42,413 nt of DNA from RGIG426 sp045600765 (GTDB lineage: Bacteria; Bacillota; Clostridia; Oscillospirales; Acutalibacteraceae): contig JAZRYM010000055.1 in the NCBI GenBank assembly GCA_045600765.1, positions 1-42,413 of the forward strand, written 5' to 3'. This document shows, in pieces, positions 25,660-31,721 of this stretch. The translations under genes and the position numbers were made by a program. The notes under the pieces are model-generated. The model worked only from the letters and a program-made list of their open reading frames with translations. It did no database searches and had not been told where the DNA came from. Position 1 is the stretch's first letter. Every line of letters starts with the position of its first letter.

Positions 25660-26528
25660 TTTTGACGCCCCCTTTGAAACCACCGTTTTTTCTCGGTGGA
25701 CGGCTCTTGCTCCAAAAGCATATTACGCAGCGCCAACCGAAGCGATTCGTGGCTGTAATTTTGTTTCAGAACGCCGGAAACGGCAAGCGACAGTTCGCCC
25801 GATTCCTCCGACAGAACGAGCGCCACCGCATCGGAATTTTCGCTGATGCCGACGGCGGCGCGATGGCGCGTGCCGAGGTCGCTTGCAATTTGCGTGTTGT
25901 CCGTCAACGGCAAAATGCATCCCGCGGCGGCCAATTTGCCGTCCCGCACAATCACCGCGCCGTCGTGGAGCGGGGATTTGTTAAAGAACAGCGTTCCCAC
26001 CAGTTCCGCCGACGGTTCGGCGTTGAGTTCCGTGCCCGTCAACATCACTTCGCCGAGGCGCGTGTCGCGCTCAAACACGACGAGCGCGCCCATTTTACGG
26101 TGTTGCAGCAGTTCCAACCCGTCGCACACCGCGTCAATCGCCTGATTGACGCGCGCGTTACGCACGAGGTCGTCGTCCGACAATCCGAAGTTTAAGAAAC
26201 TGGCGCCGAGGCGGGAATGTCCCGCCCGTTCGAGGGCGCGGCGCAATTCCGGCTGAAAGATAACGGCAAGCAAAATCAGCGCGTTCGCCACAAAGAAGTT
26301 CATCAAGTACAACAGCGTCGTCAACTTCAAAATCCGCGCAAACACGTAGATGAGCAAAAACCAAAAAATCCCTTTTACCAGTTGTTCCGCGCGGGAATCG
26401 CGCACCAACTTAAACACCATATACAGCAAAACGGACACCACCACGATGTCCACAAGGCTCGTGGCAATGTTGATGGTGGAAAACAATCCCACTATGCGGT
26501 CCCAAACCCGTCCGAAAAACTCTGCCAT
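25656..26528 (-). CDS. cdaA: Diadenylate cyclase CdaA
   Basis: Makes cyclic di-AMP from two ATP; c-di-AMP controls potassium transport and wall homeostasis in Firmicutes. 290 residues: three N-terminal membrane helices (about 25-92) and a DAC domain (about 120-255) with catalytic DGA (189-191, SPLHDGAVIVRDGKL) and RHR (221-223, GTRHRAAVGISE). The first ATG fits the family N-terminus, but the nearest good Shine-Dalgarno (AAAGGAGAGG) lies about 33 nt upstream of it, and no in-frame start codon occurs between. Upstream is an AT-rich promoter-like region. Confidence 0.95.
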   Translation of the reverse strand: MAEFFGRVWDRIVGLFSTINIATSLVDIVVVSVLLYMVFKLVRDSRAEQLVKGIFWFLLIYVFARILKLTTLLYLMNFFVANALILLAVIFQPELRRALERAGHSRLGASFLNFGLSDDDLVRNARVNQAIDAVCDGLELLQHRKMGALVVFERDTRLGEVMLTGTELNAEPSAELVGTLFFNKSPLHDGAVIVRDGKLAAAGCILPLTDNTQIASDLGTRHRAAVGISENSDAVALVLSEESGELSLAVSGVLKQNYSHESLRLALRNMLLEQEPSTEKKRWFQRGRQK

Positions 26529-26612
26529 TTTTGCATTCGGCCAAGCGTTGTTCGCTCGCCTCTCCTTTCTTTTTTCGGCGCATAAAACACCAATTTTAAT
26601 TTATACATATTC

Positions 26613-26641
26613 ATATTACTATATTTTCCCCTTTATTGCAA
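26613..26641 (-). promoter_or_regulatory. Possible promoter of cdaA-ybbR
   Basis: Minus strand TTGCAA, 17 bp, TAATAT, in the most AT-rich stretch of the region, overlapping the last codons of the cysteine-desulfurase-like gene. Confidence 0.45.
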
Positions 26642-27781
26642 TCCTTTTTTGTCGATTTGGTCAAAAATTTTCAAAAATGCCGCTATCTGCCGCTCGTCGG
26701 TAAACGCTGACGGCGACACGCGCACCGCGCCGCTGTCCAGCGTGTCGCACTTCGCGTGGGCGGCAGGCGCACAATGATACCCCGCCCGCACCGCGACTCC
26801 CGCTTCGGCGAGCGCACCCGCGATTTGCTCCGAAGGCACACCGTTCACCGTAAAGGTGACGAGCGGCGCGTTTTTTGCCGCAAGCGGCGCGGAACACAGC
26901 CGCACACCCTCTTTTTCCGCAAGCGCCGCCGCGAGCGGTGCCATCACCTGCCGTTCGCGCGCCTGCAACGCCGCCACACCCCGCTTTTCGACCCATTCCA
27001 TACCGGCGCGCAACCCGCACACGCCCGCCACGTTGAGCGTGCCGCATTCAAGGCGGTCGGGCAACTCCTCCGGCGGGTAATAGCTGAGCGAGCGACTGCC
27101 CGTGCCGCCCTCCATCCACGTCGCGAGCGGGTAGCGCTCACTGCAAAGGAGCAAGCCCGTACCCATCGGGCCGTACAACCCCTTGTGACCGGGCAAACAG
27201 AGGAAGTCCACGTTATCCCGCCGCATATCGAGCGGCAACAACCCCGCCGCCTGCGCGCCGTCCACCACAAACGCCAAATTGCGCTCCCGCGCGAGCGCGC
27301 CGAGCGCGCGAACGGGCAACCCCGCGCCCGTCACGTTGGAACACGCGGTACAACACAGCACCGTCGTGTCGGGCGTAATCGCGCGGCGGAAATTTTCCAC
27401 CGTTTGTTCGTCATCCTCCGCCGTTTCCGCCACCGAAAAGGTCGCCGCTCCCGCCACCGCGAGCGCGTGAAGCGGGCGCATCGCGGCGTTGTGCTCGACA
27501 TCGGAGCAAACGGCGTGTCCGCCGCTTGAAAGAAGCCCTTTCAGCGCCATATTGAGGCTCATCGTGCAGTTTTCGGTAAACACCACCCGTTCGGGCGCAT
27601 CCAAGCAAAACAGCCTTGCCGCCGTCTCGCGGCAAAGCCACAATTCTTCCGCGGCGCGAAGCGACAGCGCGTGCCCGCCGCGGCCGGGATTGCCGCCCGC
27701 TTTTTCCATTCCCCGCACCACCGCCGCCAGCACCGACGGCGGTTTCGGATAGGTGGTCGCCGCATTGTCCAAATACATCAT
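26633..27781 (-). CDS. Cysteine desulfurase family aminotransferase (class V)
   Basis: PLP-dependent class V enzyme of the IscS/SufS superfamily, 382 residues. It begins MMYLDNAATTYPKPPSVL. The PLP-binding Lys is in LPGHKGLYGPMGTG (about residue 200). The catalytic Cys is in AVRAGYHCAPAAHAK (about residue 337), so sulfur or selenium transfer is possible. The start overlaps the DUF3343 gene's stop as ATGA (27778-27781), showing translational coupling; the second ATG at 27778 is equally possible. Members of this subfamily are found beside DUF3343 carriers and selenium-metabolism genes. No iscU/sufU or selD is in the window, so it is probably not the housekeeping Fe-S enzyme. Confidence 0.9.
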   Translation of the reverse strand: MMYLDNAATTYPKPPSVLAAVVRGMEKAGGNPGRGGHALSLRAAEELWLCRETAARLFCLDAPERVVFTENCTMSLNMALKGLLSSGGHAVCSDVEHNAAMRPLHALAVAGAATFSVAETAEDDEQTVENFRRAITPDTTVLCCTACSNVTGAGLPVRALGALARERNLAFVVDGAQAAGLLPLDMRRDNVDFLCLPGHKGLYGPMGTGLLLCSERYPLATWMEGGTGSRSLSYYPPEELPDRLECGTLNVAGVCGLRAGMEWVEKRGVAALQARERQVMAPLAAALAEKEGVRLCSAPLAAKNAPLVTFTVNGVPSEQIAGALAEAGVAVRAGYHCAPAAHAKCDTLDSGAVRVSPSAFTDERQIAAFLKIFDQIDKKGLQ

Positions 27782-28014
27782 TGCCCATCCCCCGCAAGCA
27801 CCGAAAACCGAATGCCCGATGCCGCAAGCAGCCGTTCCGCCTGCGCGCGCTGACTGTCCGATTGCACCGCCACCCACAGCGTATGCCCGCAACCGCCGTT
27901 CGTCTTGCCCGATGCGCGGTGCACAAACGCGCGAAACCCGTTGCGCTGCAACAGTTTTTGCCCCTGAATGGCGCGGCTCACCGAGCCGACACCGTATTGT
28001 ATCGTTTTCTCCAT
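27778..28014 (-). CDS. DUF3343 protein, putative sulfur/selenium carrier
   Basis: 78-residue protein of the DUF3343 family. It shows the family's layout: a short N-terminal strand, a helix (VSRAIQGQKLLQRNG), a central NGGCGHTLWVAV with the conserved Cys (about residue 42) that is the proposed persulfide/perselenide carrier, and a second helix RAQAERLLAASGI. RBS GGGAGG precedes the ATG. Coupling to the cysteine-desulfurase-like gene suggests the pair acts together, with the enzyme charging the carrier Cys; this is inference. The leader (28015-28110) contains two hairpins. Confidence 0.82.
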   Translation of the reverse strand: MEKTIQYGVGSVSRAIQGQKLLQRNGFRAFVHRASGKTNGGCGHTLWVAVQSDSQRAQAERLLAASGIRFSVLAGDGQ

Positions 28015-28070
28015 TGAAAAAATGCCTCCCTACGTTGGCAGAAGCAACTCTGTCAACCGTACATACTCCC

Positions 28071-28093
28071 GCACGCAAAATCCCCTTGCGTGC
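28071..28093 (-). other. Leader hairpin of the DUF3343/desulfurase unit
   Basis: Perfect 8 bp stem GCACGCAA/TTGCGTGC with a 7-base loop. A second imperfect hairpin (GTTG-G-CAGA/TCTG-T-CAAC) follows at about 28034-28056. There is no T-run, so not a simple terminator. RNA class not recognised. Confidence 0.5.
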
Positions 28094-28100
28094 TCTTCCC

Positions 28101-28130
28101 ACTATATGCGCGCCGTCGCCGCCTTGTCCA
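28101..28130 (-). promoter_or_regulatory. Possible promoter of the DUF3343/desulfurase unit
   Basis: Minus strand TGGACA, 18 bp, TATAGT; divergent from the phoH promoter. Would give an ~80-nt leader. Confidence 0.4.
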
Positions 28131-28202
28131 CGCGGGTTTCAGCGGCGCACGCAACCGCGCGTTCCCGATTTTAAGAATTTTATAAAAAATTTCACAAAAC
28201 CT

Positions 28203-28231
28203 ATGACAAACGGGGAAAGTTGTGGTACAAT
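28203..28231 (+). promoter_or_regulatory. Promoter of the phoH-to-tsaD gene run
   Basis: ATGACA, 17 bp, TACAAT, 34 bp before the phoH start. No further clear promoter or T-run terminator is seen until 37.4 kb. Confidence 0.65.
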
Positions 28232-28265
28232 AGCGTATATATGTCTGCAAAAAAGGAGGCGCCCT

Positions 28266-29300
28266 ATGACCGAACAAGTGTTGAGTATTGACCGTATGGA
28301 ACAAGCCGTGTCCCTTTTCGGCAGTTTCGACGAAAACGTGCGGCTCATCGAACAGCATTACAGCGTGGACATCGTCGTGCGCGGCGGAGACCTGAAAATC
28401 TCCGGCGATGCCGAAAACGTGGACAAAGCGGTGCGCGCGGTACGCGGGCTTTTGACCCTCATCAACCGCGGAGAACAACTGGGCGAACAAAACGTCCGGT
28501 ACGTGCTCATGCTCGTGGACGAGGGCGGCGACGCCTCGCTGTCGCAGTTGGCGGCGGACGGGGTCGTGATTACCGCCAAAGGCAAGCCGGTCAAGCCCAA
28601 AACGCTCGGTCAAAAGCAATACGTCGACGCCATCCGCGACAACACGGTGGTGCTCGGTGTCGGCCCGGCGGGCACAGGAAAAACCTACCTCGCCGTGGCG
28701 ATGGCGGTAAACGCGTTCCGCGCCAAGGAAATCAACCGCATCATCCTCACCCGTCCCGCCGTGGAAGCGGGCGAAAAACTGGGCTTTTTGCCCGGCGATT
28801 TGCAGTCGAAAGTCGACCCCTATCTTCGCCCGCTGTACGATGCGCTGTTCGATATGCTCGGCGCGGAGACGTACCAAAAATATTTGGAGCGCGGCAACAT
28901 CGAAATCGCCCCGCTCGCGTATATGCGCGGCCGCACGCTGGACGACAGTTTCATCATCCTCGACGAGGCGCAAAACACCACGCCCGAACAGATGAAAATG
29001 TTTCTCACCCGCCTCGGGTTCAACTCCAAAATGGTGGTCACCGGCGACGTAACGCAGGTGGACTTGCCCGGGTCAAGCAAAAGCGGCCTGAAAGAAGTGA
29101 TGAAAGTGCTCCGCGACGTGGAAGACGTCGCCATTTGCACCCTCACCCAAAAAGACGTCGTGCGCCACCCGCTGGTTCAGCGGATTGTGGCGGCGTACGA
29201 AGCGTATGAAACCGCCAAAGAAAAACAGAAGCCCTCCCACCCCTCTCAACACCGAAAGGAGACTCCAAATGGCAAAGGCAAAAGCAAAAGTAACCATTGA
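28266..29300 (+). CDS. phoH: PhoH-family ATPase
   Basis: Predicted RNA-associated P-loop ATPase of the PhoH-like type, 344 residues. The N-terminal ~65 residues are KH-like (VRLIEQHYSVDIVVRGGDLKISGD). Walker A is GPAGTGKTY (133-141), Walker B FIILDEAQNTTPEQMKMFLTR, with GFNSKMVVTGDVTQVDLP downstream. A basic tail ends HRKETPNGKGKSKSNH. The start ATG has AAAAAAGGAGG upstream; longer frames run back through the divergent gene. It overlaps ybeY by 32 nt, and the ybeY RBS lies inside the phoH tail. The phoH-ybeY-era order is conserved in Firmicutes and tied to rRNA maturation. Confidence 0.95.
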   Translation: MTEQVLSIDRMEQAVSLFGSFDENVRLIEQHYSVDIVVRGGDLKISGDAENVDKAVRAVRGLLTLINRGEQLGEQNVRYVLMLVDEGGDASLSQLAADGVVITAKGKPVKPKTLGQKQYVDAIRDNTVVLGVGPAGTGKTYLAVAMAVNAFRAKEINRIILTRPAVEAGEKLGFLPGDLQSKVDPYLRPLYDALFDMLGAETYQKYLERGNIEIAPLAYMRGRTLDDSFIILDEAQNTTPEQMKMFLTRLGFNSKMVVTGDVTQVDLPGSSKSGLKEVMKVLRDVEDVAICTLTQKDVVRHPLVQRIVAAYEAYETAKEKQKPSHPSQHRKETPNGKGKSKSNH

Positions 29301-29781
29301 AAACAGACAGACAGTCGTTTCCGTCCCGGCGGGCACGAGGTTGCTCATTCGCCGGTGCTGTGAAGCCACCTTGCAAACCGAAAATTTCCCCGAACCCGCC
29401 GTCATCGACGTGTCGTTTGTGGACAACGAACAAATCCGCGAACTCAACGCGCAATTCCGAAACATCGACAGCGCGACCGACGTGCTCTCCTTCCCGCTCG
29501 GCGAAAACGGCGTGTACGACCACGACCCGCAAACCGGCGCCGCCTTGCTCGGCGACGTGGTGCTCTCCTTTGAGCGCGCGCAGGAGCAAGCCGCGACGTT
29601 CGGCCACTCGTTACAGCGCGAAGTCGGCTATTTGACCGTCCACTCGGTATTGCACCTGCTCGGCTACGACCACGTAAACGGCGGTCTCGAAGCGGTGCGG
29701 ATGCGCGAAAAGGAAGAAACCGTTATGGCAAAATTAGGGCTGTCCCGCGAAGATTGCTTCGTGGAAACGCCGGAAGAATAA
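29269..29781 (+). CDS. ybeY: Endoribonuclease YbeY, rRNA maturation factor
   Basis: Single-strand-specific, zinc-dependent RNase involved in 16S rRNA 3'-end maturation and ribosome quality control. 170 residues with the zinc motif HSVLHLLGYDH (His at 125, 129, 135) and the upstream segment NIDSATDVLSFPL. The ATG at 29269 has GAAAGGAG upstream and begins inside the phoH tail; frames opening earlier (29185) have no RBS. It lies 16 bp before era, a functional partner in 30S biogenesis. Confidence 0.96.
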   Translation: MAKAKAKVTIENRQTVVSVPAGTRLLIRRCCEATLQTENFPEPAVIDVSFVDNEQIRELNAQFRNIDSATDVLSFPLGENGVYDHDPQTGAALLGDVVLSFERAQEQAATFGHSLQREVGYLTVHSVLHLLGYDHVNGGLEAVRMREKEETVMAKLGLSREDCFVETPEE

Positions 29782-29797
29782 CAATCGGGGGTATATT

Positions 29798-30709
29798 ATG
29801 GCTGAAACAACGCGCAGCGCTTTTTTGGCGCTTATCGGTCGCCCGAACGTAGGAAAATCCTCGCTGCTCAACCGTTTAGTGGGGCAAAAGGTCGCCATCG
29901 TGTCGGACAAACCGCAGACCACCCGTAACCGCATTATGGGCGTAAAAACGGACGGCGCGGTGCAACTCGTCTTTCTCGACACGCCCGGCGCCCACCGCCC
30001 GCGCACAAAATTGGGGGACTTTATGGTTCGCTCTATCGGCGAGGCGATGTCCGGCGTAGACGGCGCGATTTTGGTGGTGGAACCGACCACCGAAATCCGC
30101 GAGCAGGAGCAAGCGCTCCTCGACCGGCTGAAAAAGGAACAGTTGCCGGCGGTGCTCGTCATCAACAAGGTGGATTTGGTGGAGAAAAAAGAGACGCTTC
30201 TCGCCTGCATTGCCGCGTGGAAAGACGCCTACGATTTCGATGCGATTTTGCCCCTTTCCGCCGTAACGGGCGAGGGCGTGGATGCGCTTGAAACGGCGCT
30301 TGACGGCTATGCGTTTGAAAGCCCGCACTTCTTCCCCGACGACGCGGTGACCGACCAGCCCGAACGGCTCATCGCCGCGGAACTTATCCGCGAAAAGATG
30401 TTGCAACTGTTGCAGCAGGAAATTCCCCACGGCATCGCCGTTGTCATTGAACGGATGAGCGTGCGCGAGGGCAAAAACGGCACCGTGTGGGATATGGAAG
30501 CGTACATTTACTGCGAGCGCGAAAGCCACAAAGGGATGATTATCGGCAAAAAAGGCGCTATGCTCAAAGAAATCGGCAGCCGCGCCCGCGCCGATATGGA
30601 GCAACTGCTCGATGCCAAAGTGAACCTGCAATGCTGGGTGAAAGTAAAGCCCGACTGGCGCAATCGGCAAGGCTCGCTCGGCGAATTCGGCTTTACGATA
30701 GAAAAATAA
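29798..30709 (+). CDS. era: GTPase Era
   Basis: Ribosome-assembly GTPase that binds the 3' end of 16S rRNA. 303 residues: G1 GRPNVGKSSLLNRLVGQ, switch region TTRNRIMG, G3 DTPGAHRPRTKLG, G4 NKVDL, and a C-terminal KH domain with ESHKGMIIGKKGAMLKEIGSRARADME followed by LQCWVKVKPDWR. The RBS is a G-rich GGGGG eight bases before the ATG. Family certain. Confidence 0.98.
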   Translation: MAETTRSAFLALIGRPNVGKSSLLNRLVGQKVAIVSDKPQTTRNRIMGVKTDGAVQLVFLDTPGAHRPRTKLGDFMVRSIGEAMSGVDGAILVVEPTTEIREQEQALLDRLKKEQLPAVLVINKVDLVEKKETLLACIAAWKDAYDFDAILPLSAVTGEGVDALETALDGYAFESPHFFPDDAVTDQPERLIAAELIREKMLQLLQQEIPHGIAVVIERMSVREGKNGTVWDMEAYIYCERESHKGMIIGKKGAMLKEIGSRARADMEQLLDAKVNLQCWVKVKPDWRNRQGSLGEFGFTIEK

Positions 30710-30720
30710 CCCAAAATCAA

Positions 30721-30735
30721 CCAAAAACTCCCCCG
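30721..30735 (-). repeat. Variant copy of the dispersed motif between era and yqzL
   Basis: Minus strand GGGGGAGTTTTTGG, followed by TTG as in the best copies; one of several degenerate members lying just after a stop codon. Confidence 0.5.
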
Positions 30736-30795
30736 TTTCGCGGGTATAGTTCCGCGTGGTTTTGCGCAAAGTAATCGCGAAAGGAGCGATGCTTT

Positions 30796-30963
30796 GTGGA
30801 CGACCGTTCGTTGTGGAACACCTTTGCAAAAACGGGGAAAGTGGACGATTATCTGCGCTATCGGCAAGCGGTCAACGCCGTCACGCCGCCGCAGACGAAA
30901 GAAGGTGGCACCGCTGACCCTCAAAACCGACGCCCTCATCGTGAGGGAGAACAAAGTGGGTGA
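30796..30963 (+). CDS. yqzL: YqzL-family small protein
   Basis: 55-residue small protein starting GTG at 30796 with AAAGGAG nine bases upstream. The N-terminal half, MDDRSLWNTFAKTGKVDDYL, matches the YqzL pattern (W-x2-F-x2-TG-x2-x-YL) and the gene sits between era and recO exactly where yqzL lies in Firmicutes. The C-terminal half (GGTADPQNRRPHREGEQSG) is unlike the family and is read from DNA that also encodes the recO N-terminus, so it is probably an extension created by overlap. Function unknown. Confidence 0.72.
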   Translation: MDDRSLWNTFAKTGKVDDYLRYRQAVNAVTPPQTKEGGTADPQNRRPHREGEQSG

Positions 30964-31669
30964 AGCTGACCGCTTCGTCACCGCGCTGACGCGGGAATCG
31001 GGGCTTGTGCGCGCCGCCGCGCGCGGCGCCAAAAACATCAAAAGCCGCAAAGGCGCCGCCACCTCGCTTCTCACCTACTCCCGCCTGACTTTAACCGAGA
31101 CGAAAAGCGGTCTTTCCGTGTCCGAAGCGGAGCCGTTGCGCGTGTTTTTCGACTGGAAAAGCGACGTCACCGCCGTCACCCTCGGTCAATATTTTTGCGA
31201 ACTGTGCGGTGTGCTTGCCCCGTGGGACGAGCCTGCCGAGGACGTTTTGCGCCTAATGCTCAACGCGCTTCACCTCTTGTCCGAGGGCAAAAAAGACCCG
31301 CGCCTTGTGAAAGCGGCGGTGGAGTGGCGCTTACTTACGCTTGCGGGCTATATGCCCGACTTGTCCGCTTGCCGGCGGTGCGGCGGCACGGAAAATCTGT
31401 CCCTCTCCCTGCAAAACGGCACGCTCACTTGCGTATCGTGCGGGGTCGGGCTCGACTGCTACCCGCTGTCCGAAACGGGACTTGCCGCGTTGCGCTATCT
31501 TTCGACCGCGCCGGGCGAAAAGATGTTTTCCTTTGCCGTTCCCGAAGCGGAATTGACCGCGCTTTCCGCGGTGTGCGAGCGGTTTTTGCTGTATCGCTTA
31601 AACCGCGGATTTCATACGTTGGATTTTTATCACCAGTTGTGCGATTTTGAGCCAAAACCTGCCCCTTGA
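30905..31669 (+). CDS. recO: DNA repair protein RecO
   Basis: Loads RecA onto SSB-coated DNA with RecR in RecFOR repair. 254 residues, matching the usual ~250. The N-terminal OB fold has LKTDALIVRENKVGEADRFVTALTRESGLV and ARGAKNIKSRKG. The C-terminal part has the zinc Cys pairs CRRC (156/159) and CVSC (176/179). I place the start at GTG 30905, which gives the canonical N-terminus just before LKTDALI. It overlaps yqzL by 59 nt and has only AAAGAAGG abutting it, so translation probably depends on coupling. The frame opens earlier, but that sequence is the yqzL gene. Confidence 0.9.
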   Translation: MAPLTLKTDALIVRENKVGEADRFVTALTRESGLVRAAARGAKNIKSRKGAATSLLTYSRLTLTETKSGLSVSEAEPLRVFFDWKSDVTAVTLGQYFCELCGVLAPWDEPAEDVLRLMLNALHLLSEGKKDPRLVKAAVEWRLLTLAGYMPDLSACRRCGGTENLSLSLQNGTLTCVSCGVGLDCYPLSETGLAALRYLSTAPGEKMFSFAVPEAELTALSAVCERFLLYRLNRGFHTLDFYHQLCDFEPKPAP

Positions 31670-31690
31670 TTTTTACGGGGTAGGTTTTGG
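31652..31690. repeat. Inverted pair of dispersed motifs over the recO stop
   Basis: CCAAAACCTGCCCC (31652-31665) and GGGGTAGGTTTTGG (31677-31690) form a 14 bp stem with one G-U pair around an 11-base loop. The left arm encodes the last residues of RecO (KPAP) and the stop TGA is in the loop. No T-run follows directly. Confidence 0.75.
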
Positions 31691-31721
31691 CAAAACATAG
31701 TTTTTGTGAGGGGGTGTCGTC

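Noticed and set aside
28071..28093. Hairpin in the DUF3343 leader as a phoH-side terminator
   Set aside because: No T-run on either side and it lies between divergent promoters.
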